Under the pieces are notes generated by a model. It did no database searches and had not been told where the DNA came from. It was given only the letters and a program-made list of their open reading frames with translations. A stretch of 64,000 bases of DNA from Glandiceps talaboti (taxonomy: Eukaryota > Hemichordata > Enteropneusta > Spengelidae), in contig NC_135549.1 of assembly GCF_964340395.1 (NCBI RefSeq), positions 8,895,342-8,959,341 of the forward strand, in the 5' to 3' direction. Below are positions 12,001-24,934 of this stretch, one piece after another. Made by a program: the position numbers and the translations under genes. Within the stretch, counting starts at the first letter, position 1. Every line of letters begins with the position of its first letter.

Positions 12001-15000
12001 TAACCTCCCCGTGTGAAAGGTGAAAATAGGGATATTGTAAACATGTTTACTGTTGAAGTCTGCTTAAATTGTTTTGTATATCTTGTACATATATTGAGAT
12101 ACAACAATAAAATTGATTTCATATTTGTAGTGTCCTGTTTATCCTACGTACCAGAGAAGGGTACAGTGGGTGCCAGTGGGGACTTGGCACCATTGGCCCA
12201 TTTGGCTCTGGGTTTGATGGGTGAAGGCAAAATGTGGAGTCCAAAGAGTGGATGGGCAGATGCCAAAACAGTGAGTTCTAGGTTTTATATTTCTGTGACA
12301 GAAACAAAAGTCTACACAAGTTGATTTCTTGAACATAGTTCAGTCACAGAGCTTTTTGTGTTGCTCTGACCAAATGGAAAACTATGTTTATAGGGATTTC
12401 AGTACAGATGTTACTGCATTTTTAGTAGACTGTCTCGCCATATTGACTCCTTGTCAAACTACTTTCTGGGTAAGTTGTCAATTAAGCTGACAATTTCACG
12501 AATACATGTGAAACTGAAAAATGACAATTGTTGTAATTTTCGAGTCAGATCACTTACTTTTCTTCTTGTTGATACTAGATATAATTCTTGTCTGGCTTCA
12601 TAATCAAAAGGTTACTGTCACAGTGTAGATTTCATGGTTACCATGACATCCTAGATTCCCTGTGCTAAAAGTTGACTTCTAAAAATGCAGTACAGTATTG
12701 ATAAATATAACTTTTCCAATTTGGAACATATAATGAGCAGAATTTCTGAATTTATTCCAGGATTATTAAATTATCAGATTATTATTTATCTTTATGATAA
12801 TAACCATATAGTAATGTCAGGCTTTTTTAATACAGCGTTAAGAAATTTATTAAAATTTCATATTCAATCAAAACTGTGTGCATCATATACAGTACAGTGT
12901 AAGTCACCGTGAAAATAGTGGGGGTCACTCTGGACGTTTGCAAATATTAATTACTTGTATGTAGATATCAGACACCGGCCGATACTCTGGAGTGAGACAT
13001 GTAGGTAATTGAAATTCAGACTGTGTTTGTAAGCATGAAATGATTAGGTAAACCCGAGGTTTATCAGGTGTTTACACAGTGCAGGCAGTATTTGAATGTC
13101 TAGACAGATTTGAAAAGAAACAGACCAGCTGAGACTGCCTCCCTTGTTATTTCACCATGTTGACATATAATGTTACAAAAACCTACCCCACAATATTTAG
13201 TGAAATAATCAATATTTAATTTATTTCATACGTATATTATTGATTTTCTTATTCATTATGATATAGTCTAATACTTTTACAATTCATTTATTTTGAATTT
13301 ATGAAAATTTTTATACCAAGTGAATGTAGATTTTACAAAATGCAAATCGTTGTTGCTTAGATTTATTTGCAAAAATGTACAAAAACCCACAAATTCCACG
13401 AGATGAAGATGACCAGTGTATAGATATTGGATTTTAATTTATGCAGTGTTACATATGTGTAAATTTACAAATACATTCAAATAAAACTTTTGTTATTATA
13501 AAACACATACAGTAAAAATTGCATGAACAAATATATAAATTTAAATTAGTATATTTTAATGTTAAAATAACTGAATTTTCTAATAGCATAATTTTTTAGA
13601 GTATTCACTTTATACATTGTATATTGTTTTCAAATTGTAGGTACTTGAAGCTCATGGACTGAAGCCAATTAAATTAGGAGCAAAAGAGGTAAGTGAAATG
13701 TTTTGAATTTTTTTAAAGTAGATCAATTTAACCTTTTACTTCAGTCGGCCATCATTCAGTAGAAATATGTAGATGTGTCCATACTTCACAGAGATGATGT
13801 CAGATGATTAAGCATGAGAGAGAGAGAAAGAGGTGAAATGAAAAGACCAATTTGTACAGTCTAGCAGCTGTCACTTTACATTGACATGTAGGGGTGAAGT
13901 GAGGTGATTATGACTAGTTTGGATCAGCTGCTGCTAAGTTTGCTGTCGACATGACAATAAATTTTATCTGTGCAATGCATACATTATAGCAAAAACAACT
14001 TTCAATCCAAGTTTGATAATGGAGATTTTGGTTCAGAATTGAATGAAAGATATTATGGAAGATTTATGGATGTTAAGATACAATATCTGTAATTTGTTCT
14101 ATGCAAACATTTTGACATAGATTTGCATTTTCTGAAGCCCATTACAATTTTTAATACTTTTGATTTGTAAAATAAACCCTGACATGTGACTAGTAAGTAA
14201 CTAATAACTTAAATTTAAAGTCCACCACATATCATGATTATAAAATCATACAAGAATAATTAAACATACATATTAGAGATAACTTCATCAAATATAGTGT
14301 CAAATTCATAGTAGTATACACTCCATGTTATAATGTGTTGACTCCTTCTAGATGCACTGATAAAGGGTGTTAACACTGTATGTGTTTCATTATCTGACTT
14401 GTAATGTTAATATTTTGAGAGTTTAATGTTTACTTCAGAGTCAGACCCTAATTCTGTGTATTTATTGGAATGATGTAGTCTTTTCATGTGTCTGGAATCA
14501 AAGTGTGAAATGACTTAATTGTGATAGCTGTCTAGAAAACTGTAATGAACAATCACAATTATACCATGCACCAGTCAAGTTGAACAAAAAATATGGAATT
14601 TACACTCTGGTCGTTCTATGTCACTACAACATGTTTCTACATCACTGGTTTTGCTGTGTTCGAAATACATTCAAAATTGCCATTACTTTCCTTGATTTTT
14701 CTTTGATGTTACTGGCGCTGGTATAATTATGTTATTCACCAATATTCAGCCAGAAAATGCTCATCTAGTGACCAATAATGACAAAGGCCCTTCACTGAAC
14801 AAAGACAAATATTGGGGAAATTATAACATCTAATTATATTCTCAAAAATGGAAGTCCTGCATTATTCTGTCATTTTCAGTACAGTTTCATTGATAAATCT
14901 ATTTTGTATGTTTCTATGATTTCACCATTTTAGGGGCTTGCTCTAATTAATGGAACACAACTTATGACATCCATTGGAGTAACTGGTAAGTTAGTTAATA

Positions 15001-18000
15001 CACTATGACATCCTTTGACATAATTGGTAAGTTACACTACTTTAATGACATCTATTGGAGTAGTTGGTAAGTTGCACTATGCAGTTTGTAAACACAAACC
15101 AGACATTGTCAGATCCTCAGAATTTGAAGAAGGTTTTAATCTAAGGAATTCATTGACTTTCCCTGTACACAGTACATTGATAGGTGGTTTAAAAGCCCAC
15201 CATAGGATTGGAACAACACGTTGACAACATTCAACTTGATACGAATTCATGCATTCATTGGATTTCCCTCGTGTTTCCATTATGCTTGTAACAAAAGAAT
15301 ATTCAAACTCTCACCCTAGAATATTGGCAATGTACTTCATTGAAGTTTGTGCATATAAAATTGCTTCAGAATGAAATCTAGTTTTATATGCAGCTTACTT
15401 TTGCCAGGCTCTACAAGTAACTATTAAAACTACTTCCCTAAAATAAAAGTTGAAGAATTTGTTTTGTATTCAGTTTTGCCTCAATTTAAGTCTAGAATCA
15501 TCTCATTTTTTTTAAGATTGATGTGAAAATTCTAGCTGAAAAGTTGTTCACAAAAGTCTGGTAAAAGTGGACTTTTAATGTATCAGATTTGTAGGTTAAA
15601 GGGGTTGAAGTATTTCAGTAATAAAGAATAGTCTTGTACACACACACTGTTTCTTGACCCTTGACCCTTGACCTGACCCTTGGTGTAGAATGAGATATAC
15701 ACCTCTATGTTCACACCCACTCAGAGGATTAATAGCGAATGTCTGAGAACAGGAAAGAAGACTGAATAGTTATTTAAGTAATATTTTTTACTAATTTTGC
15801 CTGATTGATCGACAGAAATTCCTTTAAAATTTGCCTCCAACTCACTTTTGCAGATATCAAACTCCTTCAATGAAGGTATAATGTAACATTTGAGGTATTG
15901 TTTTATGCATTATAATTGTTAATTCTCTCAGAAAGGTGAGAGAGATCAAGACAGACAATCATGAAATTGAAAGCTTATTTGATAATTGATGTGACTTTTT
16001 TTTGGTTTATACATTGTCAATGATTAGTAGATTATTAGTAGTTTATTGCTTTTCTGGCCCTAGTAGCAATTCTTATGCAAAATATGTTTTAATCTTTAGG
16101 TTTAAAATTACTATAATATTTGTGTTTTCAAAAAAAAAAAAATTCTTCAAATTTCAATGGAATACATTAACAGTGGTTGTGAACTTAGTAGGGTTAGAAT
16201 AGTTAAAGTGACTATATGGATGAGGATTAGGTATTTATTTTGGATTTTTAATTTAAAACAGTTTTATCATGGCTTCCTACTTGAACAATTAATGTAAAAC
16301 ATACCACATGCCAAGTCCTTGTTTGTATCTCAATAAATTACGAAAGGTTATAAATGTGTACATGCTTGTTATTGTACATACAATAAAAAAAAAACTTTTT
16401 ACACATTTTTTATAGCTTTTTGCAATGCACTGAGTTACAAACACAGACTTGGTCAGTGGTGTTTGACATTGATTTTTCAAGTAGATAGCCATGATAAAAT
16501 TGTTTTATAGATTAAAAATCCTGAATAAATATGCAATTCAGATCCATATGGTCACTTTAGTACTTGTATATATCCCAAAGAATTCAAAGTAAAGAATGAC
16601 TAGAATAGTAAACAGAAAGAAACACATTCTACATGTGCATTGAAATCCCTCTAATAAATTCTGCTGTGGTTTATTTTAGCCTTGGAGAGAGCATCAGCTA
16701 TAGCAAGACAGGCGGATGTGGTAGCAGCTTTAACCTTGGATGTTTTGAAAGGCACAACAAGGGCTTTTGATAGCGGTAAGTTTTTAAAAGGCACAGCAAG
16801 GGCTTTTGATAGTAGTAAGTCGTTACTGTGTAAGGTAGTATTGTTAGCATTGCTTTACACTGTGTGTCCCAATAAATGAGACAGATAAAGTTATGTATTG
16901 TGTAGGCTGGTCACACCTGTGACAATTAATATGATGTAATTTTTATTCCGTTCACAATTTATATAGGAATAGAAGTACTGTAAAATGTAAGTGAGAAAAA
17001 CAGTTGTCTGTCTGAGCTGTAGAAAAAGTTAATCCTGAACGAACAAATGCTAATACATCACTGATAAAATGGTATTTATCTAAGTCTGGGATTTAATCAT
17101 GGTGCTTTAATATATTCTTTGAAATATTCCAAGCTAAACTTGCAATAAACAAGCCTTGTTGATGTCATTATAGTGCCAACATAACCAGAGGAGTTGGAAA
17201 AGTTGGAAAAGACTGATAGAAAAGGCTTTGCGTGCTTTCGAATGTATAAGCTTGCTGTCTGATACATGTGTGAAAAGACTTTTGTTTAGTCAAAAATATA
17301 TCAAAATAATACTGACAATATGTCTGTTTCTTTTGTTGGTCATAACCTCAACCAACTCAAGGAAAATAGGTTAAAGTAATCGTCTCAATTTCAATATTCT
17401 GTCAAATTTAGATTCTGTTGTTATGTTTGATCATCTGTATCACACTATCTTATATCAAAATGACATTTCAAATTGTATTTATGTGGATTTTAAGCTTTGA
17501 ATAACGAAATATTTTGTCATCAACACAGATTCTTTGCTGAAAATTACTTACTAACAGGCATTTTGATTTGAATATTTGTTGAACTTTTAATAACATATCA
17601 TTTTACCCTATCTTTGTGAATTTAGATATTCATGCTATGCGTCCACACAAAGGTCAACAAACTGTAGCTGCCACATTACGAGCATTACTTCATTCAGAGT
17701 ATCATCCATCAGAGATTGCCGAAAGTCATCGTTTTTGTGATCGCGTACAAGATGCTTATACACTGCGATGTTGCCCACAGGTATTTCGACCTTTGATCTG
17801 TACGACAATATTTTTGCAATATAGTACACATTATTTTTGTCATGGCAACCACTGTAAAAATTTTCCTTTGGTACAAAACAGGCCTAAAGTAATCATACAT
17901 TATAGTACATGGTTGAAAATTTTGTAAAATTACTGACAATTATTCCAACCTCACTAGGGGTACAAAGAAATTTATATCTGTCAATGAAGAGAGCAGTTAG

Positions 18001-21000
18001 GAACAATTTTATAAAAGGATTGATTTCAAGTTTATTAATAAAACTAGTATATTGAAATTCAGTTCCAAACAAATCTAGCTAGACAGCAATGTATAGCGAA
18101 TTCCTTTTACAAAAAATATGTGAATTCAATAATACTGAGCTCAATATTGCTGTTTTGTTACAATTTTTTAATAATTTTTACAAATAATATTAATGAATGG
18201 AGATGATGAATATTTTGTGGTTCTTACAGGTACATGGTATCGTCGTGGATACGATAGATTTTGTGAAAGGAATCTTGATAACTGAAATGAACAGTGCAAC
18301 TGATAACCCTGTATCCTTTAATTTGAAGAAAAATGAAGAGTACATTCTTTTACAGTAATCCTCATTTTGCCCTCATCATTCAGTCTTTAATTTTCATAGT
18401 CACGTTGGAGAATTATTTCCATTTTTCATTAGAAAAGAAAATAATGATAAAGTTTTCAACTTACCTATCACTTCATCTTGTCATTCTAAATAGTACTTCT
18501 GGTTAACTTCACTATGGTGTCATATTTTTTTTTTCAATTTAGAAAAGACCGATAACTTTAAAAGTGGTAAAATGAGAAATAGCCAATTATTTTGTATTGT
18601 TGTTTTGTGATTATAACTTTACTTTGTATTTCTACTCGAAAAAAAAAACATCAAACAACATAGTCCAATTAAGTGCTGTTCCTATATCATTAATTGCCCC
18701 CAAGAAAGTTAAACACATTAATCACTTGTAATCACTAGTAAACAAAAATAATCAAACTATTTGTGCAGATAATGTTTCAAAATATTTGATGCACAGACTG
18801 GACATGTTGTAGTGATTGCCACTTTCATACAACTAGTAGTAATTTCCTTGACCTATGACCTCAATGTAGATGATTTTTCCAGAGAGACATGAAATTATTT
18901 CTGGAGGGAATTTCCATGGAGAATATCCAGCAAAGGTAAAGGAGGGAGAATGGAGGAATTTAATGGAGGAATGGCAATGTAGTGATATCTCTCTTTCTGT
19001 TACATAACTGGCCAAGCTGAGCAGCAAACAAGAAAAAACCTTTCTCGATTACATTCACTTAATGCTATTTACCAAACCATTTGACCTCAGACACACCATT
19101 CAACCACCCCACCCCCCACCACCCACCCCCATAAATTAGCTGTTGGACTAATTTTTCAAATCTGCATATTTATAATGAAGGAGCCAACAGTACTTGTGCA
19201 TGTTATAGACTATAGCCATCACTAATATTGTATACTAACTTTATCATTGAACTCGGTTTTGAAATGGAAGCATGAAATGAACACATTTTAGTAAGTTACA
19301 ATGGAAGCCAGTTGAATAGTAAATTGTCTGGCTTGACAAAAATCTTACCAGCATTAATTCCTTAATTCAAATCTTATTAACATTAATTACTTTATTTAAA
19401 ATCTTATCATATGGCTCTACAAAAATCTTATCATTATATGCCATGACAAAAATTAAAGAACAATTCTTGTTACAGTTCAATCCACTTACATGGCTGGAAA
19501 AAATATATGTTGTTTATACAATTTGTTAAGACTCTCAAATTTAACAATGTTGGTAAGATTTTTGTTACACAAGGTGATGAAAAAAAGCAGTGTTTGTAAG
19601 AGTTTTATGGAGACAGACAATTTGTTTTTCAGTACCCGACAGATTTCCATTGTAATGTTAATGAATAAGATAACAGTAGCTCTCTCTTGATCAATAGTTG
19701 GTTTATGAACTGGATAGTCTTGAATGTTATTAATCTATGGTGTACAGACAAGCTCTACTGAACACTTTGACATGATTGTATGGTACAAAATTAAATGAAC
19801 ACGGATAGTAGTTATTGATTCCATTCTTGTTAGAAGTCGTTGAAACAAAAATTGACGAATGATTATTTTGTTCATTATTTTTAGGCACTAGATTTCTTGG
19901 CTATTAGTGTCCATGAGTTGGCCAATATGAGTGAAAGGAGAATTGAAAGGCTGTGTAATCCAGGTTAGTTGTAAATCTTTCTGTTTAGATGCTGCATTGA
20001 CCTTCATTTTAGGTTTGACCCCATACAATGACCTACATCTTGGTGTGTGCCATTTTGACCCCAATGCATCAGGGTTATATGTTTTATAGCCTCATTGATG
20101 TCAAGGACTCTCTCTACTTCTATATTTTCCATTCTTGCCATTTACAGTAGATTTATGTTTTTTGTGTACCCATACCTCAAGACTGTTTTCTTTTAATAAA
20201 TGCCAAGATGTCGCCACCCTGGGGAATAATACTGCAGATAGAATCTTTGAAATCTTTTAACAATAGACTAAACTTTGGTACAATATGTAGTGGGGGAGAA
20301 AATGAGTCAATTTATGAGATAGACATTTTATTAAATTGGCTTTTTCTATATCAAAGATTATTCATTCATTCATTCATTCATTCATTCATTCATTCATTCA
20401 TTCATTTGTGAATCACATGCAAAAAGGTGGAACATTGATGATCAGTGCAATAGTGGATTACACTTTCACTGTGTGCAAAATGTTCTTGAAAGAATTAGAA
20501 TATTATTGTTGAAATTTACAAATAAAGTACACCAGAAATACCATTATTGTGTTCAAGATTACTGAGATAATTGATGTTTGTGTACAAAAATGTGAAATTC
20601 CATGACACCTTATCAGATTCGTGTATTTGTGTTTTCTGGTTTATTTCTCATATAAATTTTCAAAATTCAATTTCATGTACAGCTTATAGTGACCTACCAG
20701 CATTTTTAGTCAATGAAGGAGGCTTGAATTCTGGTTTCATGGTAGCGCACTGCACTGCTGCAGCATTGGGTAAGTTGATCGATAGACATCACAAGTTAAA
20801 ATACTATCAACTTTGTGATATACTTTTATGTGGTGAAAATCCAACCATTTTAGGTGAAAGTTAGAGATGTCCTGGAGTGATACTATGACAGAAAAATCGT
20901 TGATTTGTCTTATCCAGCTATTACCAAATATGGCATCTCATCCAAAAGAAAGTAATCCACTGACATTATCTGATGATTTTGATATTGAAGACATCAAACA

Positions 21001-24000
21001 CCAAGTTAAAATTAAAATAAATATAAATTTTACAGGATGCAAAAAAAAAAGTAGAAATGAATGAAATTCAAATTAGATTAATTATGATACATCAGTTGTA
21101 TAGTAATTTGATGTTGGTTTAGAATATTTGAGATATATACTTGATGAGTTTTAAGTTGTATTAAAATACAACTCTTGTATGTCCAAGTATTGAAGTCATA
21201 AATGATTCATAGCATGAAATATTTATATAGATCAACATAATTTATTCAAAGACGTAGTGATCTACATATGGTCTCACATCAACTTGAGAATTCCTCTGTT
21301 GTCTATAAATAACTGCAGTAACAGATTGTTCCTTAGCAATTTTGTAATAAAACTAATGATTTACTAGAAATAAAACATGGTAAAGACATGTTATGGGTAT
21401 CGGTCACCAAAAAATCTTGTATTTCTTGAATTTTAATAGACAAATATTATTGCTATTGGCCAATTCAGTAAGTAGAATGTACGAACTGTCTCAATTTTTG
21501 TCTGTTTTCCATGTGGTAATGAAATCATGCTGAGTCTACTTGATAATTATATTTTACACACAATATGAATCATTTGAAATGCTTTGTGCTATTTTTTTTA
21601 TGGCCAGGGAGAAATAATTATGTTTTACTGTTAACAAAAAGAAGTCATATTAAAAATAGGTGAATATATATTGATCCTGCAAGTGAAAGTGATATTAAAT
21701 TGATATACCTCACACAGTATGTACAGAATTGTACTAATTGATATACCTCACACATAAAAATCACCAATAAGAATATAGGTCAACACTAAAACATATATAG
21801 AAATTTGCAAATAAAATGGCATTTAGCAAATACAGCTTCAACTTAGCAACAAAGCCTTGATAGCTATGCTAATTACCACAGATTTAATAGTAAGAGTATA
21901 TGTAAGTTTTGTGTTATAATTATCAATTCAGATAATTTAATCTATTTCCATGTGTAAGTTCTAAGCTAAGCCTATTATTTCTTTGCCAATGAGGAATTTA
22001 AAATAATGTCTGTATGTGTACAGTTTCAGAAAACAAGGTGTTGACACATCCGTCATCAGTAGACTCTTTGTCAACCAGTGCTGGTACCGAGGACCATGTC
22101 TCTATGGGTGGTTTTGCCGCCAGAAAGGCAGTCACTATAGTGGAACACGTAGAACAAGGTAAAGTGGGTCATGTCAAAATTTGAATGAATGAATGAATGG
22201 TACAGTTTATAGGCCACCATACATACTTCACATACTGTGTCTTTTATGGTGTAGTTGACTGCATGGTTTATAGGTCAGGATGTGTAGTGTGGGAGAACCT
22301 GAAGTCTGTCTTCTCAAATAACTTTGAAATTGGAGCCAAAGAAATTAATAGATCTTAACAATCAGCACAATAATTAATTTGTTCATAATAATAATTAGAT
22401 GATAGAAATAAAAAATTGTTTGTTTTTTTTATTTTGTCTGTCACTATATAGTTATTGCAATTGAACTACTGGCAGCATGTCAGGCTATTGAGTTTCTGAG
22501 ACCAATGAAGACAACAAGACCTCTGGAGGCTGTATATCAGTTAGTCCGTAGCTATGTCAAGTAAGTATATCAGTTAGTCCATAACTATGTCAAGTAAGTA
22601 TATCAGTTAGTCCATAACTATGTCAAGTAGGTATATCAGTTAGTCCATAGCTATGTCAAGTAAGTTTATCAGTTAGTCCGTAGCTATGTCAAGTAAGTAT
22701 ATCAGTTAGTCCATAGCTATGTCAAGTAAGTATATCAGTTAGTCCATAGCTATGTCAAGTAAGTTTATCAGTTAGTCCGTAGCTATGTCAAGTAAGTATA
22801 TCAGTTAGTCCGTAACTATGTCAAGTAAGTATATCAGTATTAGTCCGTAGCTATGTCAAGTAAGTATATCAGTTAGTCCGTAGCTATGTCAAGTAAGTAT
22901 ATCAGTTAGTCCGTAGCTATGTCAAGTAAGTATATCAGTTAGTCCGTAACTATGTCATGTAAGTATATCAGTTAGTCCGTAACTATGTCAAGTAAGTATA
23001 TCAGTTAGTCCGTAACTATGTCAAGTAAGTTTATCAGTTAGTCCGTAGCTATGTCAAGTAAGTATATCAGTTAGTCCGTAACTATGTCAAGTAAGTATAT
23101 CAGTTAGTCCGTAGCTATGTCAAGTAAGTATATCAGTTAGTCCGTAACTATGTCAAGTAAGTATATCAGTTAGTCCGTAGCTATGTCAAGTAAGTATATC
23201 AGTTAGTCCGTAGCTATGTCAAGTAAGTATATCAGTTAGTCCGTAACTATGTCAAGTAAGTTAGCAGTATACAAGCACTAAGTTGGTAGTTCCTGGTGTC
23301 ATTTTTCAACCCTTCATTTTAACTTCTGATGTTTTTTTTACATTGTGTTCATACTATTTTGTATTAATTTCCGTATTGATTTTTGTTATTCTTTTAAAAA
23401 GTTATACAGATTGAATAATTTTATTTAGGTTGAAATATTTGTCTTGTGTTCCATCTGTAAATGTAAACTCTCAAATCTTGTGTTCTATCATGTTAGGGCA
23501 TGGGACAAAGATCGTTACATGGCTGCAGACATTGAAATTGCCACAAAACTACTACAGGATGAAAAGGTAAAATTATTTTTCAAGTGAATGTGTACAAATT
23601 CAAATTCTCTATATAGTGTAAATTTTGTTGTTGAATACTTTTCAAATCTGGGAATATTATTATCTGTAATTTGGAAAGTCTCAGGGTAGCAAAAGCAAGT
23701 GCAACGGGTTGAGTTAAATCTCAGATACATAATGGACATATGCACCAATTACATTAATTTGGTAGTTGTCGACTAGAACTATGCAGGTGTTTATTGGGTG
23801 GTTGCTCGGCTAGAACTGAGTAGCTAACCCTTCACAATGGTCATAAAATACATCTGATCCATACAATGATGTCACTGTTAGGTTGGTAAATAAATAACCG
23901 TTCCTGTGAAAACAGTGGAACTCTACATCATTACATTATCGTTGAAACATGATTGAATGTATAATTAAGATAACAGTTTTGCATGTATCTTTGATAGGTT

Positions 24001-24108
24001 TGGAACATTGTCAAACCATACATAGATGACTATCGAGGTGAGATCGTTAGGGAAACAAGGATGCCATCCCCAACATCAAGTTCTGCAAAGCGGATGAAAT
24101 TCGAATGA
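5533..24108 (+). CDS. HAL: Histidine ammonia-lyase (histidase), 19 exons, complete
   Basis: HAL deaminates L-histidine to trans-urocanate in the cytosol. Exons: 5533-5779, 8124-8187, 9162-9228, 9799-9871, 10842-10908, 11411-11574, 12131-12270, 13641-13688, 14934-14985, 16680-16775, 17626-17780, 18230-18310, 18870-18935, 19885-19963, 20683-20769, 22024-22158, 22452-22560, 23497-23566, 23998-24108. All phases agree and total 1911 nt (636 aa; the human protein is about 657 aa). The start ATG gives [16 protein letters not shown], matching the animal N-terminal domain. The MIO prosthetic group forms from Ala-Ser-Gly 242-244 ([11 protein letters not shown]). Other family landmarks are [11 protein letters not shown] (Tyr153), RSHAAGVG (His183), [23 protein letters not shown] and EDHVSMGG (Glu518). 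Introns 2 and 12 look U12-type. The ends of exons 9, 10 and 17 are tandemly duplicated into their introns. The gene is convergent with UROC1, the next pathway step. Confidence 0.95.
7468..7509 (+). repeat. (CAA)n microsatellite, HAL intron 1
   Basis: About 14 uninterrupted CAA units. Confidence 0.95.
8002..8058 (+). repeat. (GT)n microsatellite, HAL intron 1
   Basis: Nearly pure GT repeat ending about 65 bp before exon 2, with one GC interruption. Confidence 0.95.
8188..9161 (+). other. Candidate U12-type (minor spliceosome) intron, HAL intron 2
   Basis: The donor is GTATCCTTTT, the U12 5' splice-site consensus. Taking it leaves exon 2 in phase 2. The nearer acceptor (AG 9152-9153) would then give a stop, while AG at 9160-9161 keeps the frame and runs into [11 protein letters not shown], the conserved HAL segment. 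A branch-like TTCCATATT at 9141-9149 (7 of 9 with TTCCTTAAY) lies about 14 nt before that AG, within the usual U12 spacing. Confidence 0.65.
9003..9100 (+). repeat. Imperfect (GT)n tract, HAL intron 2
   Basis: GT repeat with interspersed GCATGT and TATG units. Open frames on both strands here are artefacts of the repeat. Confidence 0.9.
10157..10254 (+). repeat. Imperfect (CA)n / (ACAG)n tract, HAL intron 4
   Basis: CA-rich tract grading into ACAG units. Confidence 0.85.
14964..15088 (+). repeat. Exon-9 end plus 5' splice site of HAL, three tandem copies
   Basis: The last 22 nt of exon 9 (ATGACATCCATTGGAGTAAC...) with the GTAAGT donor recur twice downstream at spacings of 41 and 40 bp. Donor-like GGTAAGTT sites therefore sit at 14986, 15027 and 15067. 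Using the second shifts the frame; using the third meets an in-frame TGA. Only the first donor gives full-length HAL. Confidence 0.85.
16743..16820 (+). repeat. Exon-10 end plus 5' splice site of HAL, two tandem copies
   Basis: A 39-bp unit that holds the exon end (KGTTRAFDS) and the donor is duplicated. GTAAGT occurs at 16776 and again at 16815. The 39-bp extension has no stop and would insert 13 residues ending KGTARAFDS, so the second donor could give a longer in-frame isoform. Confidence 0.85.
18311..18869 (+). other. U12-type (minor spliceosome) intron, HAL intron 12
   Basis: The donor is GTATCCTTTA, directly after the NSATDNP codons. The branch motif TTCCTTGAC is at 18844-18852 and the acceptor AG is at 18868-18869, about 18 nt from the branch adenosine. 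Both motifs match the U12 consensus. The junction is phase 0 and leads into an exon reading [20 protein letters not shown]. Confidence 0.85.
20359..20405 (+). repeat. (ATTC)n microsatellite, HAL intron 14
   Basis: About 11 uninterrupted TTCA/ATTC units. Confidence 0.95.
22532..23260 (+). repeat. 33-bp minisatellite spanning the HAL exon 17 / intron 17 junction
   Basis: About 22 copies of a 33-bp unit. The first copy is the end of exon 17, coding YQLVRSYV(K), and each later copy repeats that coding stretch with the donor GTAAGT. Most copies differ only at CGT/CAT and AGC/AAC, and one has a 3-bp insertion near 22833. The intron thus opens with about 21 extra perfect donor sequences. Because the unit is a multiple of three and contains AAG-TAA, any downstream donor would add an in-frame stop. 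Correct HAL mRNA needs the first donor. Confidence 0.93.
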
Positions 24109-24360
24109 ACCAATGACAAATTTGACTCGCTTCCTTGTCTCACTGCAGAGTGAGTGATGTATGAACCGGAAGGCTGTGTCAAACAGTGCACATCCAAATA
24201 ATGACTAAAATACCAATATTGAAGAAGACATTTTGACTGTGTCTTATACATACAACCAAAGATTTAGTATTGCATTTGTGATGGCTAATAATTTAGTATA
24301 TGCTTCAACTTTCTAATTAGATGAAAGAGCTATATTTTTGTTAAAAAGGAATTAAATTTT
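24109..24360 (+). other. Probable HAL 3' UTR
   Basis: Follows the TGA at 24106-24108. An ATTAAA at 24352-24357 is a candidate polyadenylation signal. The end of the transcript cannot be fixed from sequence alone. Confidence 0.35.
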
Positions 24361-24934
24361 TTGTTGTTGATGGATTTGTGTTTCCTCCACATTTTGACAT
24401 TACGTGTCAATAACTTTTGTTGTGACACATTCTGGGTATGTACCTTCAAGTGGATAGACTCCAAGTATACATGTAACTTGCTATGTTGGTGTCTCTGTTT
24501 GCCGAAATTACCAATTTTTGGAATTTTTCTCGAAAATTATCTTTTACAAGTTAGAAACTTCATTTGGAACAAGTTGAGTGATGTTTATATAGTTCTTTGT
24601 ACTTTAAACAATGCAAAATATGGTAATAGAATTTCTGGTAACTTTTATTAGTGTTTATATATTTTTTTCTGAAATATGTGGGAGTTTCATATTATATTTT
24701 GATATATGTGTCATTTTTAGATTTGCTGTTGTTTACTAAAGACTTTGAGTAGAAAGGAGAATTCCTAGCCACTGTTGATAATTTCATTTATTCTGTCTGT
24801 ATGTATATTTGTAATACAAAGCACTGTCACTGAGCATGTCTGCATATAATACTTTCATTTCATGCCAGTGTTTTACTTTTTTTTTATGATTTATGATTTC
24901 TGTATTATACAAGCAAAATTGCTATGTAAGTGGA

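Noticed and set aside
22532-23260. CRISPR-like array
   Set aside because: Units are contiguous with no unique spacers, start with HAL exon sequence, and the genome is eukaryotic.
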